Positions 21,652 to 33,502 are shown, numbered from the stretch's first letter. The stretch: DNA of 64,000 nucleotides from Colocasia esculenta (GCA_014218235.1 CM024759.1:9378712-9442711), one strand, 5' to 3'. The notes: generated by a model not told the origin, from the letters alone. Numbers and translations: made by a program.

Positions 21652-23952
21652 TGTAACGTCGTGTGCTTTTCGGATCCATGCGGATCATGTGTGTGTTGGT
21701 TGTGGTGGCCGTTGTGAGGCCAATGTGAGTTGGTTGTGTGGAATGTATGGTGTGGATGCGTGGTTTGAGCAGGTGAAGTGCAGGTTAGGTCCTGAAATGA
21801 AACAGGACCAGCTGCAGTTCTGTTGGAGTTGGCGGCCAGGAGGTGGTCGCTGACCTGTTGGCGTCCAGCTATGTGGTCGTTGACTGCATGATCTTGGCGG
21901 CAGTATCTGTGGACGTTTAAGGTGGCGGTTGCTATTGGTGGCCTGGGGGTTGACGCCAACCTGAGATTGATGCAGGTTATAGGCTCACCCGAGGGCAGGT
22001 TTCCTGCCCTGTTCTCAATCCCCCTTGCCCCAGCTTGTTGCCCCAGTGTTCCTTAAGCTTCCAACAGGTACTGAAGGGTGCTTGGAGGATCGTGGGACAT
22101 GCGGCGTCGCCGAATTGCGCGAGGAAACGCCGTACCGTGGTGCAATTCCTGTGGGAGCTCACAGAGGGCTCGGCGTGAACCGGGAGATTGTGGGAGGTTA
22201 TAGCGTGTTCTGAGGTAGGGGACGAACCCTAGTAGCTCCGTAGAAACATTAAAACATGACAAACCCACTTGAATCAGCATGATAATGCGTTTTCGGATCA
22301 CGTTGCACCATGCGGGGATAATGGGTGGTTTGAGTAGTTTAATGTACGAAGCATGTTATAATGGGTTGTATTGGGTTCTAGCATGCTAAAGGAATTGCAT
22401 TTGCATGTTTTTCTGTAGTTAGAATGGTTGGGAAGCCCGCAGAGCCGGATTAGGGTTTCTGCAGGGTATAAGGCCGGAGATCTTGGCGTCAAGATCGCTT
22501 GTCGCCAAGCTCATCAGCCAGGATGTCAACGGCCAGATCCCTTGCCGTTAACATATTGTAAGCGGCAATCGATGTTGCCGCCAGCATGTGTGTGAACAGA
22601 AATAGCTGATTACGGCTTTTATCGATAATGCATGTGTGTTAACACATGAGGTGCACTGAGTGCACTTGGTTCTCGTGTTTAGCATACAAGGTATGCAGTT
22701 AGTTGTTTACTTCAGTGACTGCGCGTTGTTTACGCGAGACAGTTGGGTTCACGTGTGGTGGGCCGTGGTTACTTGTGGTTTACGTGAGGTTTCACGTGGT
22801 TTGTATGTGACGTGCACGTGGTTTTGTGTACATGGCGAGTAGTACGACGCCTACCGTGGTTACCTCTCCAGTTGAGTGCCCCAAGTTCTTTGTGAGCCAG
22901 GCTGTTAGCTCGGGGCTTTGTCCCGGTACTTGTGCTGAACCGTTGAGGTCTGTGTCGTCTGACCTGGACACCCTCACTCTGTGTTTGAGTTGCACGTCTG
23001 GCTGAGGGAAAGACGACAGTGGGACAGTGACACTTGTGTTTGTCTTTAGTCACTTGTAGCGCGCTCGTAGTTGGGGGTACGGACACCAGTAGACGTACTG
23101 GACCCCAGCTAGTCCTTTTCCAGTGTCTCACTCTAGAGAGTTCCGGGCCAGGATCTCTAGAGGTGCCAGGCATGGGCCTGTGACCGTGTGGTCTGCAGGT
23201 GGTGGTGTTTAGTTGGTCTCCACAGTTGCTTGACTTTTTACGTGGAGCGGCAGCTGGACCTTTCGTCCGTGGCTGCGAGACTGAGAGGTAGACCTGTGTT
23301 AGTTTGTCCGAGTCAGTTTCTGGTGTCGCGAACCAGTTCACGTGGCTCGTGTTGGCTGTCTCTACTTTAGCTTGTGCACCTATACTGTTTTGCTGTTTAA
23401 TTATTAAAGTTGTTTTACGAAGTCGGCAGACGGTGAGTACTTTTACAGCTTTAATATTCTGTTTAGCTGTTCTATAAATTGTTGGCATTGTTTACTGCTT
23501 TCGTACCTGTGGTTTTGGTTTGCTCGGTGTTAGGGGAGTTCCCTACTGAGCCAGTGACTAGAGAGGCTCACCCCCTACCCCCACAGGAGAGAGCGAGGAG
23601 GACGTTTCACAACCGTCGTCCAGCTCAGAGCTGCGCCGTAGCGGTGCAAGGTCAGTACCTCCAGCGGTGTAGTTTCAGCTGTGTAGTACTTCAGCAGTGT
23701 AGTTTAGATAGTTGTTTACTTTCTTCAGTTGTACCTCGAGGTATGCCCCAGGCTCTTGTACTTTTTTTTAGTTTTTGTGGAAATTTGGCTATGTAATCTC
23801 GTGCATTATATATATAAAAAATGGTGTGTTCCTTTGTGTTTACACGGACTGTGGTTTGGTTTCCCTTGCGAGGCTTCGGCCCGTTCGCGGGAGGCGGACT
23901 CGGATCAAGTACGTTATCGGTTTAACGGGCTTGGCCGAGGCATTCCGTCACA
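21652..23952 (+). repeat. 5' LTR of B
   Basis: Length is 2301 bp. It contains the hairpin motif at 23734-23752 (one-base variant CCTCGAGG), a TATA-like TATATATATAAA from 23807 and the U5 module from 23863. A 239-codon antisense frame (22769-23488) has no recognisable domain and is not kept in A or C. Confidence 0.94.
23807..23818 (+). promoter_or_regulatory. Candidate TATA box in LTR of B
   Basis: TATATATATAAA is the best TATA match in this LTR family, about 55 bp after the GTATGCCCC hairpin and about 145 bp before the LTR end. Confidence 0.55.
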
Positions 23953-23954
23953 GT

Positions 23955-23966
23955 TGGTATCAGAGC
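23955..23966 (+). other. B: primer binding site
   Basis: TGGTATCAGAGC lies two bases after the 5' LTR and is identical to that of A. Confidence 0.95.
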
Positions 23967-24107
23967 AAGGTCCGTGTTAATATAAGGGAACTAGAAAGAT
24001 ACATAGCCTTATTTCGGTCTTTATACACTGCTGGTAGGGACCCTGATTTTTGATAATTTATTGTTTTGATTTTTGGTTGATGTTTCGTGTGTGTAGAATT
24101 TGCTGGA

Positions 24108-27100
24108 ATGGCTGATAGGAGAGATTGGGGTGGTGGAGGAGATGATCCGGAGGAAAGCACCCAGCGTATGATTGAAAGGATTTGGGAAAGCCTCACGGAT
24201 ATTCGGGCGAGGATGGATCAGCAGGCGCCGGTACCACCAGTTGCAGTGCTATCTGGGGATGGAGAGGCTATACCTGTTGCTCCAGTTCCGCCAAGAGTAG
24301 AGGTGCCCTTTGTAGCACCTGTGCCACCGCCAGTGTTATTAACAGAAGAACCAGTGATGCAGATGGAGAAGTTTCTGAGATTGCAGCCACCTACTTATTC
24401 AGGAGGGCCGAATCCAGATACAGCAGAGCACTGGGTTCATGAAATTGAGAGGGTTTTTGCGACTATGAGGTGTCCGGCAGCAGATAGAGTGGTGTTAGCT
24501 GCTTATCAGTTGAGGGGCTTTGCCCTGGAATGGTGGCGACTGAAGATGCAGACCACCTTCGCAGGTAGGACAGAGGAGGTCATCACTTGGTCGGAATTTC
24601 TTGATGTATTTAATGATACATTCTTTCCGATTCAAGTGCAGCAGGTAAAAAGGGAACAATTCCGGACTCTTCAGCAAGGTAACTCTTCAGTTTTAGAGTA
24701 TCAGATGAGATTTATGGCACTTAGCCGGTATGCGCCATATGTGGTTTCAGATAATAACATGATGGTTGAATATTTTATCAGAGGTTTGAGAGTGGAATTG
24801 CAGGATGTGATAGTACCTCTCATGTGCAAGACAGTGGAAGAGGCAGCACAGAGGGCAGCTACTTTAGAGAGGTCTATTCGGACTCGTCAGGTGGGCGAGT
24901 CAGGTTCAGGTAGTTTCCGGCTACCGCATCAGTCAGTGGGTGCAAGTAAAGGTAAAGCACCAGCAGGACCTTCTTCATCAAGCTTTGGGAAATGGAGTCA
25001 GAAATTGAAGCAAGCATTTAAAGGCAAAGGAAGAGGATGGGGAGGTCGTCAGCAGTTGCAGCAGGGCCGAGGTAGGCCTGAGGTGGAGGAGTCGCAGCAA
25101 AGTACTGCCAGGCAGCCCATTGTTCCACCTGGGTATAGATGTTATAATTGTAATCAGCCAAGACATTTGATCCGCAATTGTCCCTATGCGAGAGAATATG
25201 GTTATGGAAGAGGTGTGCAGCAGCAGCAGCCTCAGCAGTTTCAGCAGCCACAGGCAGGTCGTGGCAGAGGAGTACCGCAGCAGCAAGGAAGAGGCCGGGT
25301 TATGGCTATCACCCGAGCCCAGGCGGAAGCATCGAATATGATAGAAGGTACTTTACCTCTTTATAATTATTCAGCAAGAGTCTTATTTGATTCGGGTGCC
25401 TCTCATTCTTTTATTTCTGAAGAATTTTTGGATTGTATAGCTCATCCTCTAGAAGAGAAGTCTTGTGAGTTAGTGGTGGAGGTTCCTTCAGGTGAGTTTT
25501 TACTCACTTCGAGCTATATAGATGAAGCTCCTGTTGTGATTGAAGGGAACCAGATGCCGGGTCGGTTGTATGCCCTGCAGTTGTCAGATTATGATATCAT
25601 TCTGGGTATGGATTGGCTTGAAATGTATGGAGCAATGTTAGATTGCAGAAAGAAAAGGATCAGATTTTGTCATCCTAATGGTGCAGTGTTTGAATATCAA
25701 GGTATGCCTTTTTATACCTCTAAGTTTCTAATTTCTGCAATTAAAGCTAGAAAGTTGATAAATGATGGGTGTGTGGCCTATTTAGCCTCAGTAAGTTTGG
25801 TAGAAGCCAGTCAGCAAATGGAAGCAGTTCCCGTGGTTAGGGAATTTGCTGATGTTTTTCCTGAGGATTTGCCAGGTTTAGCTCCACATAGAGAGGTGGA
25901 CTTTGCTATTGAGTTGCTGCCAGGTACCATGCCGATTTCTAAAGCTCCATATCGGATGGCACCAGCAAAACTTAAAGAGTTGAAAAAGCAATTAGAAGAG
26001 TTGTTGCAAAAAGGTTTTATTAGACCGAGTCATTCCCCATGGGGAGCGCCGATTTTATTTGTGAAAAAGAAAGATGGAAGTTTTCGGATGTGTATTAATT
26101 ATAGGAAATTAAATGATGTGACCATCAAAAATAAGTACCCGTTGCCGAGAATAGATGATTTATTTGACCAATTGCAATCAGCAAATGTGTTTTCTAAGAT
26201 TGATTTGAGGTCCGGGTACCATCAATTGAGAATCAAAGAGGAGGATATAGATAAGACAGCGTTCAGAACTAGATATGGTCACTTTGAGTTTTTGGTAATG
26301 CCTTTTGGGTTGACTAATGCTCCTGCAGGTTTTATGGATCTGATGAATAGAATTTTTCATCCATATTTAGACCAATTCATTGTGGTCTTTATTGATGATA
26401 TTCTAATTTATTCAGCATCTGAAGAGGAGCATGCAGCTCATTTGAGGTTTACTCTGCAATTGTTAAGAGATAACCAGTTGTTTGCCAAATTCAGTAAGTG
26501 TGAATTTTGGCTGAAAGAAATTCAGTTTTTGGGTCATGTTATTTCAGCTAAAGGAGTAGCAGTGGACCCAAGTAAAGTGGAAGCAGTAATGAGATGGCAA
26601 GTGCCTAAGTCAATAAATGAGATTAGAAGTTTTCTAGGATTGGCAGGTTATTATAGGCGCTTTATTCAAGATTTTTCTAAGATTGCAGCACCTATGACCA
26701 AGTTGACCAGAAAGGGAGTGCCTTTTGTGTGGTCCGGTGAATGTCAGAAAAGTTTTATGGAATTGAAGAAAAGACTCACATCAGCACCTATATTGACATT
26801 ACCGGCAGGGAGTGGTGGTTTTGTGTTGTATACTGATGCTTCAAGGAGAGGACTTGGTGCAGTGCTTATGCAGTATGGTAAAGTGATAGCTTATGCGTCT
26901 AGGCAATTGAAGCCAGCAGAGGAGAATTACCCCACTCATGATTTGGAATTAGCAGCTGTTGTGTTTGCCTTGAAAATGTGGAGGCATTATTTGTATGGCG
27001 AGAGATTTGAGATCTTTACAGATCATAAAAGTTTGAAGTATATCTTCTCGCAGAAAGATTTGAATCTTCGCCAGCGCAGGTGGATTGAATATTTGAAGGA

Positions 27101-27329
27101 TTATGATTTTAGTTTGGCTTACCATCCGGGTAAGGCCAATGTTGTAGCTGATGCTTTAAGCAGAAAGGCATATATGAATTTAATGATGATTAAAGAATGG
27201 AAGTTGTATGAAGAAGTAGCAGAGAATTCCTTATATGTGCCCAGTAGTCAGCGTCGGGCGATTCTAGCTGCTAGTGCTGTAGAGCCGTCTTTGTATTGGA
27301 AATTATTGAGGCTCAGAGAGCAGATGTAA
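24108..27329 (+). CDS. gag-pol: B: Gag-protease-RT-RNase H polyprotein, open frame
   Basis: This is a 1073-codon uninterrupted frame from the conserved MADRRDW start; the upstream in-frame ATG at 24087 is not shared. Order: proline-rich N-terminus, capsid (from about residue 88), basic Gly/Gln-rich stretch, zinc knuckle at 345 (CYNCNQPRHLIRNC, with Arg in the usual Gly position), protease DSGASHS at 428, RT with FIDDILIY at about 762-769, and RNase H from about 908 (LYTDAS). It ends after the RNase H VADALSRKAY region, where one base is missing at about 27299. All RT and RNase H catalytic residues are present, except that YRKLNDV is preceded by CIN rather than CID. Gag and Pol share one frame, so no gag-pol frameshift signal is needed. 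Confidence 0.93.
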   Translation: MADRRDWGGGGDDPEESTQRMIERIWESLTDIRARMDQQAPVPPVAVLSGDGEAIPVAPVPPRVEVPFVAPVPPPVLLTEEPVMQMEKFLRLQPPTYSGGPNPDTAEHWVHEIERVFATMRCPAADRVVLAAYQLRGFALEWWRLKMQTTFAGRTEEVITWSEFLDVFNDTFFPIQVQQVKREQFRTLQQGNSSVLEYQMRFMALSRYAPYVVSDNNMMVEYFIRGLRVELQDVIVPLMCKTVEEAAQRAATLERSIRTRQVGESGSGSFRLPHQSVGASKGKAPAGPSSSSFGKWSQKLKQAFKGKGRGWGGRQQLQQGRGRPEVEESQQSTARQPIVPPGYRCYNCNQPRHLIRNCPYAREYGYGRGVQQQQPQQFQQPQAGRGRGVPQQQGRGRVMAITRAQAEASNMIEGTLPLYNYSARVLFDSGASHSFISEEFLDCIAHPLEEKSCELVVEVPSGEFLLTSSYIDEAPVVIEGNQMPGRLYALQLSDYDIILGMDWLEMYGAMLDCRKKRIRFCHPNGAVFEYQGMPFYTSKFLISAIKARKLINDGCVAYLASVSLVEASQQMEAVPVVREFADVFPEDLPGLAPHREVDFAIELLPGTMPISKAPYRMAPAKLKELKKQLEELLQKGFIRPSHSPWGAPILFVKKKDGSFRMCINYRKLNDVTIKNKYPLPRIDDLFDQLQSANVFSKIDLRSGYHQLRIKEEDIDKTAFRTRYGHFEFLVMPFGLTNAPAGFMDLMNRIFHPYLDQFIVVFIDDILIYSASEEEHAAHLRFTLQLLRDNQLFAKFSKCEFWLKEIQFLGHVISAKGVAVDPSKVEAVMRWQVPKSINEIRSFLGLAGYYRRFIQDFSKIAAPMTKLTRKGVPFVWSGECQKSFMELKKRLTSAPILTLPAGSGGFVLYTDASRRGLGAVLMQYGKVIAYASRQLKPAEENYPTHDLELAAVVFALKMWRHYLYGERFEIFTDHKSLKYIFSQKDLNLRQRRWIEYLKDYDFSLAYHPGKANVVADALSRKAYMNLMMIKEWKLYEEVAENSLYVPSSQRRAILAASAVEPSLYWKLLRLREQM

Positions 27330-28699
27330 GTTTGCCAGAAATTGTGAAAATGGAAGGAGTTTCTATTGATGATAATTGTGTAGTCAGGCTCCGAGGCAGG
27401 TTGTTTGTTCCTGCAGAAAGAGAGGTGAAGCAGCGAGTATTGGAAGAGGCTCATAAATCTCGGTACACTATTCATCCGGGTAGTACTAAAATGTACCATG
27501 ATTTGAGAAGGCATTTTTGGTGGCCTCATATGAAGAAAGAAATAGCGGAATTTGTTGCAAGGTGTGCTATCTGTCGGCAAATTAAAGCAGAGCATCAGAA
27601 GCCTAGAGGTCTATTGCAACCGTTACCCATTCCACAGTGGAAGTGGGATGACATTGCTATGGACTTTGTGGCAGGTTTACCAAGGTCGAGTTCAGGGCAT
27701 AATGGAATATGGGTGTTTGTTGACAAATTGACTAAGGTATGCAAATTGGTGGCAGTAAGTATGTCTTGGACAGTGGACAGATTGGCAAATGTTTATGTTG
27801 AAAGAATTGTTCCACTGCATGGTATTCCGAAGACTATTGTATCAGATAGAGATCCAAGATTTACTTCTGGTTTTTGGAGAAGTCTGCAAAGAGTAATTGG
27901 TTCTGAGTTGAGGTATAGCTCCGCTTATCATCCCTAGACAGATGGTCAGACAGAAAGGACTATACAGACAATTGAAGATATGTTGCGAGCTTATTGTTTA
28001 GTATGGGGAGGTAGTTGGGAGCATCATTTGGGAATAGTTGAGTTTGCCTATAATAATAGTTATCATTCCAGTCTTGGGATGGCACCGTATGAAGCTTTAT
28101 ATGGAAGACCATGTAGAACCCCATTGAACTGGCATGAAGTGGGAGAAAGGCAAATGGTGGGTCCTGAATTGATTCAGCAAACTATGGAAGTAGTGAAGCT
28201 TATTAAGGAAAAATTGCAAGCAGCTTAAAGCAGACAGAAAAGTTATGCAGATGTGCGGAGGAGACCACTTCAATTTGAGGTGGGAGATTTTGTTTTTCTG
28301 AGAGTTTCCCCGAGTAAAGGTATTATGAGATTTGGCAAATCTGGAAAGTTGACCCCGAGATATGTGGGACCCTTTCAAGTGTTAGAAAGGATTGGGGAAA
28401 CAGCTTATAAACTGGATTTGCCAGCTGATTTTGCAGATGTGCATGATATTTTCCATGTCTCCATGTTGAGAAAGTGTATTGAAGATCCAGCTCAGATAAT
28501 TAGATATCAAGGTGGTGACCTGAGACTGGATATGACAATGCCAGAATACCTGGTACAGATCACAGATCGAAAGATAAAGAAGCTGAGAAATAAAGAAATT
28601 GAGTTGGTTAAAGTGAGATGGGAAAATAGGTTGGGTGGTGAAGATACCTAGGAGTTAGCCGAGGAAATGGCTAAAGGGTATCCTTATTTGTTTATGTAA
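27296..28699 (+). pseudogene. B: integrase and chromodomain, three premature stops
   Basis: The frame resumes at 27296 with the HHCC region (CAICRQIK) and the DDE core (MDFVAGLP, SDRDPRF). It is then interrupted at 27935-27937 (TAG where A and C have CAG, in PQTDGQ), at about 28226-28228 (TAA where A has CAA) and at 28648-28650 (TAG where the chromodomain Trp should be). The piece at 28253-28651 holds the GPF domain and the chromodomain start (DRKIKKLRNK). Past the last stop the frame reads ELAEEMAKGYPYLFM and ends at 28697-28699, giving the full chromodomain length. All three stops are C-to-T or G-to-A transitions. Confidence 0.9.
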
Positions 28700-28708
28700 G
28701 CCTTTGTA

Positions 28709-28817
28709 TTTTCTTTTTAGATGATAGTGCTTATAAAGTGTGTATGTGTTTAAGTTGTTTGACTTTGAGTTGTGTTATGAATTTCGAGGTCGAAATTTTC
28801 TTTTTAGATGATAGTAA
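28709..28817 (+). promoter_or_regulatory. B: 3' end region with palindrome and duplicated tract
   Basis: It is the same architecture as in A. TTTTCTTTTTAGATGATAGT lies at 28709-28728 and 28796-28815, with AATTTCGAGGTCGAAATT at 28780-28797, directly before the 3' LTR. Confidence 0.75.
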
Positions 28818-30419
28818 TGTAACGTCGTGTGCTTTTCGGATCCATGCGGATCATGTGTGTGTTGGTTGTGGTGGCCGTTGTGAGGCCAATGTGAGTTGGT
28901 TGTGTGGAATGTATGGTGTGGATGCGTGGTTTGAGCAGGTGAAGTGCAGGTTAGGTCCTGAAATGAAACAGGACCAGCTGCAGTTCTGTTGGAGTTGGCG
29001 GCCAGGAGGTGGTCGCTGACCTGTTGGCGTCCAGCTATGTGGTCGTTGACTGCATGATCTTGGCGGCAGTATCTGTGGACGTTTAAGGTGGCGGTTGCTA
29101 TTGGTGGCCTGGGGGTTGACGCCAACCTGAGATTGATGCAGGTTATAGGCTCACCCGAGGGCAGGTTTCCTGCCCTGTTCTCAATCCCCCTTGCCCCAGC
29201 TTGTTGCCCCAGTGTTCCTTAAGCTTCCAACAGGTACTGAAGGGTGCTTGGAGGATCGACGTGCACGTGGTTTTGTGTGTGACGTGCACGTGGTTTTGTG
29301 TACGTGGCGAGTAGTACGACGCCTACCGTGGTTACCTCTCCAGTTGGGTGCCCCAGGTTCTTTGTGAGCCAGGCTGTTAGCTCGGGGCTTTGTCCCGGTA
29401 CTTGTGCTGTACCGTTGAGGTCTGTGTCGTCTGACCTGGACACCCTCACTCTGTGTTTGAGTTGCACGTCCGGCTGAGGGAAAGACGACAGTGGGACAGT
29501 GACACTTGTGTTTGTCTTTAGTCACTTGTAGCGCGCTCGTAGTTGGGGGTACGGACACCAGTAGACATACTGGACCCCAGCTAGTCCTTTTCCAGTGTCT
29601 CACTCTAGAGAGTTCCGGGCCAGGATCTCTAGAGGTGCCAGGCATGGGCCTGTGACCGTGTGGTCTGCAGGTGGTGGTGTTTAGTTGGTCTCCACAGTTG
29701 CTTGACTTTTTACGTGGAGCGGCAGTTGGACCTTTCGTCCGTGGCTGCGAGACTGAGAGGTAGACCTGTGTTAGTTTGTCCGAGTCAGTTTCTGGTGTCG
29801 CGAACCAGTTCACGTGGCTCGTGTTGGCTGTCTCTACTTTAGCTTGTGCACCTGTACTGTTTTTCCGTTTAATTATTAAAGTTGTTTTACGAAGTCGGTA
29901 GACGGTGAGTACTTTTACAGCTTTAATATTCTGTTTAGCTGTTCTATAAATTGTTGGCATTGTTTACTGCTTTCGTACCTGTGGTTTTGGTTTGCTCGGT
30001 GTTAGGGGAGTTCTCTACTGAGCCAGTGACTAGAGAGGCTCACCCCCTACCCCCACAGGAGAGAGCGAGGAGGGCGTTTCACGACCGTCGTCCAGCTCAG
30101 AGCCGCGCCGTAGCGGGGTCAGTACCTCCAGTGGTGTAGTTTCAGCTGTGTAGTACTTCAGCAGTGTAGTTTAGATAGTTGTTTACTTTCTTCAGTTGTA
30201 CCTCGGGGTATGCCCCAGGCTCTTGTACTTCTTTTTAGTTTTTGTGGAAATTTGGCTATGTAATCTTGTGCATTATATATATAAAAAATGGTGTGTTCCT
30301 TTGTGTTTACACGGACTGTGGTTTGGTTTCCCTTGCGAGGCTTCGGCTCGTTCGCGGGAGGCGGACTCGGATGAAGTATGTTATCGGTTTAACGGGCTTG
30401 GCCGAGGCGTTCCGTCACA
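28818..30419 (+). repeat. 3' LTR of B with an internal deletion
   Basis: Length is 1602 bp. It is colinear with the 5' LTR up to about 29257, then jumps to sequence matching 22809 onward. At the junction a GACGTGCACGTGGTTTTGTG-type segment is present twice in tandem (29258 and 29281) instead of once. The hairpin is at 30201-30219 and the U5 module starts at 30330. Confidence 0.93.
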
Positions 30420-30424
30420 CGTAG
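30420..30424. repeat. Target-site duplication of B, right copy
   Basis: CGTAG is identical to 21647-21651. Confidence 0.92.
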
Positions 30425-32448
30425 CCTCGCAAGGGATATCATTCACAAGTTCGTGGAAATATAAAAGAAACACCTCAAATATATATAAGATTTCATATCT
30501 CATAGATATTTACATGAAATATACATAGCTAGATCTCAATTAGAGTCAAATACATAGTACAGCAACCTGGGGCATACCCCGAGGTGAACAAAAGAGAAGA
30601 TTACACTGCTGGAGAAGCAGGCCCAACTCCGCTACGGTGCGGCTCCGAACTAGATGAGGGACGGGAACCCTCCTACTCTCCCTCATCTGAAAGGAGTAGG
30701 GGATGAGCCTCACAAGTCACTGGCTCAGTAGGGAAACTCCCCCAAAATCCATACAAAACCAAACTCACAAAGTGTAGGAACAAGAAGCTACACTGGGCAA
30801 TTTATAGTACTATCTACACATGGTACAAAAATTGTAAATAACAAATATCTCAAAACTACTAACAGAAATCAACTTTTAATAAATAAACGGCAAACCTCGT
30901 ACAAGTGTATGAGCTAGAGTAGGGTAACGCCACACTCGGATAATGAAGACTGGTTCGCGACACCAGCAACTGACTCGGACAAACCACACAGGACTACCTC
31001 TCAATCTCACAGCCACGGATGAAAGGTCCAGCTGCCACTCCATCACAACAAGGCCAAGAAACTGTGGAGACCAACTAACCACCACACTTGTGGACCACAC
31101 CGCCGCAAGCCCATGCCTTGCACCTTTAGGGACTCCGGCCCGAGCTCCCTAAAGTAAGGCACTGGGAAAACATGACTAGCTGGGGCCCAGTACGTCTACT
31201 GGTGTCCCTACCCCCAACCACGAGCGCGCTACAAGCGACTAAACACAAACTCTCACAAGTCGTTGTCCCTCTGTCGTCTTTCCCTCAACTGGACGTACAA
31301 CTCTACACAAGAGTGAGAGTGTCTAGGAAGACGACACAGACCTCGACGATACACACAGTACCGAGACAAACCCCGAGCACTAATGTGCCTAGCTCACTCA
31401 CATAAAATCTGGGGTACCCGACTAGAGAGGCAACCACGGAAGGCGTCGTACTACTCGTCACGTACACACAAACCAAACAAACACGGCATTCCTCAACCTC
31501 GAAGCGTGCCAACGCACCGCTTACCAATATTACGAATAAGAGATAAAACCATGTGATAATCATCTCACCATGTACAAGCTTACAGCCTTCGGAAGCCAGA
31601 AGGCGACAAGGTACTCTGTCGCCTTCAGAAAGCGACGCCTCGATATGGCGCGTTCTGAAGAAGAATGTGATGGGTCGGGCTGTCGCATTCTGAACACGAC
31701 ACCCTGGGCCGTTGCCTTCACAGATAGAGCCCTAACTCCAGGGTTCCATCTCCAAAAACCCCACACAAACCATGTAAACATCTGTGTAAAACATTTATAA
31801 ACAGTCTAACAGTTACACTAGCATGCCATCTAACATCTAAAACTCATTTCATGGATTAAACATGCTAAACACACTATCTACAATGAAAAACAAGGTGGAA
31901 TCTCCCTACCTATGCGAAGTATGCGAGGAATAACAACAGTTCGACGATTCCCTCGCTCCGTACTACGTCCTCACGACGAGAGCACGCCGAAACCAGCTCC
32001 AAATCCTCAAATCACCTAAGAACCAGCCACAAAAACCCTCTCCTAGCCGAGCAGAGCTTTCTGAGCTCTGTTTGGCCGACCTAAGTTCTTAACCCTACAC
32101 AGTTAAGAACGTGACGTACTTGGCTTTCGCGACAAGATCGCGACAGCATAGACCGTCGCCTTCTCACCGCTGACACCAGCCGGCTGCCCTGCGTGCGCCA
32201 CACGGTGAGCATGTAGCCAAACGACCCCAAACAGTGGCAACGTGAATGCGACGTCCTGGACTATCGCGTTCAGAATGCGACATTCACCCCCTTCGCATTC
32301 ACAGACAGAGAACCAATAGGTGCTTTGGGTCTGAATTCTCAGCCCACAGTGCCCAAACAACCTGCGGAACATTCCAAACACCAACCCAAAGGCCACACAA
32401 TGGCCACCAAAACCAATAAACCTCGGTCCAAACGATCGCTACATTACA

Positions 32449-32453
32449 GTGGC
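32449..32453. repeat. Target-site duplication of E, right copy
   Basis: GTGGC is identical to 21568-21572. Confidence 0.88.
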
Positions 32454-33502
32454 CGTCGCGACAATCCTTATCGCGCCCCTATGATCCGTCGCAACTTGGT
32501 TCTACATGGCTGGCTCCGCAACACCTCCTTTCTATCCTCTTTGGGGCCTATCTTCATCGCCAACATCCTTGGAACGACCTCAGCCACAGTTTGAGGCTCC
32601 ATCTCACCCTAGAAACCTCCTAGGGCTCTTCCCATGCAGATTTACTTGGCTTTTTATCATTTTCATGGGCCATTATCACTTATGGACGAGATACTCTCTC
32701 TCCTCTCTATATAAGCAACCCATCCCCTTCTGAACAAGGTAAGGACCCATTTTCTGCCACGAAGTGCTGCCAAATTCTCTCTAGAGCTTCCCCTTAGCTC
32801 GTAGCCCTCCCATTTCCACCCATTTTCCTCTCATTCCCTCCACCAAATCACATCATTTCCTTCCTCAACTGGAGCTTGGCGGCCAAGTGGTGCTCTCCCA
32901 CGTTCATAAGGGCTGCTGCATGACCCGAGGAGTTGCTTCTCAGCCAGGAAGTCACCCCTTTTGGGGCCCTTCTTCCATCCTTCCCTCTCATTTTCCTTTC
33001 ATTTATGTTGTTATTTTCTTTTAAATAGTTGCACATTTACACACCCACGTTTTCTACAACCCAAGGGGTTTCTAAAACACCTCAGGTTCGTTCCCCCCAT
33101 GCTTCCTCTTTTCATTTTCACTTTGTGTAGATATTTCACTTAAAGGTTGTCTAATAAGGGTATTTTCTCTTGTTCCACTATTTTGGCAAATTTATTAATA
33201 AGAGCAGACGAGGAGCACTCATCCTCTGGTCAGTCGAAGGATGGGAAGGAGGTCCGCCTACACTCCCGCATCCCTGCTGAGAAGGCGTCGGTCGATCGCG
33301 ACATCATGCTTCTTATCACGATGGACTCCCCAGTCATGACATCAGATGTAAGTAGCCTTCTCATATCATTTTCCTAGTTTGTTAGCCCCCCTTTATTTCA
33401 TTTGCATCTTAGGGCAACATGCTAGATGGTGATCACACTTTCCATCATCCTATAGTGATATCTTGTTGTGTGTTTTGAGGAGCGCGTTTCCTCGTGATTA
33501 CA
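32454..33502 (+). mobile_element. Probable LTR of element J (Tat/Ogre-like), right part
   Basis: This noncoding sequence has a clear TATA box (32708-32714) and ends in GATTACA at 33502, four bases before a Tat-type PBS-like site. It is the best candidate for the 5' LTR of the gag-protease unit that follows. The left part lies before E. Short ORFs here have no recognisable domain. Confidence 0.5.
32708..32714 (+). promoter_or_regulatory. Candidate TATA box of J LTR
   Basis: CTCTATATAAGCAACC is a textbook plant TATA context, about 790 bp before the proposed LTR end. Confidence 0.6.

Larger units (their letters stand above)
21652..30419 (+). mobile_element. Element B: full-length Ty3/gypsy chromovirus
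   Basis: B has LTRs at 21652-23952 (2301 bp) and 28818-30419 (1602 bp), an initiator-Met PBS, a nearly open gag-pol and a perfect TSD (CGTAG). The 3' LTR lacks about 716 bp present in the 5' LTR, so the deletion happened after insertion. LTR sequence is closer to C than to A (TGTAACGTCGTGTG start). B is inserted antiparallel into solo LTR E of a related family. Confidence 0.95.
21573..32448 (-). mobile_element. Solo LTR E, minus strand, split by element B
   Basis: The LTR pieces 21573-21651 and 30425-32448 (2103 bp together) join seamlessly once B and one CGTAG are removed. On the minus strand the LTR begins TGTAATGTAGCG, like LTR G (TGTAACGTAGCG), and ends GACCGCTACA. It carries the GC-rich U5 module, the hairpin at 30566-30584 and the shared block near 31268-31296. 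There is no internal region on either side. The flanking GTGGC duplication shows a complete insertion later reduced to one LTR by LTR-LTR recombination. Confidence 0.92.

Noticed and set aside
22769..23488. 239-codon antisense ORF in the B 5' LTR (and 259 codons at 29181-29960)
   Set aside because: It recurs only because the LTR recurs. The frame is broken or shortened in A and C, and no domain or coding-like pattern is seen.
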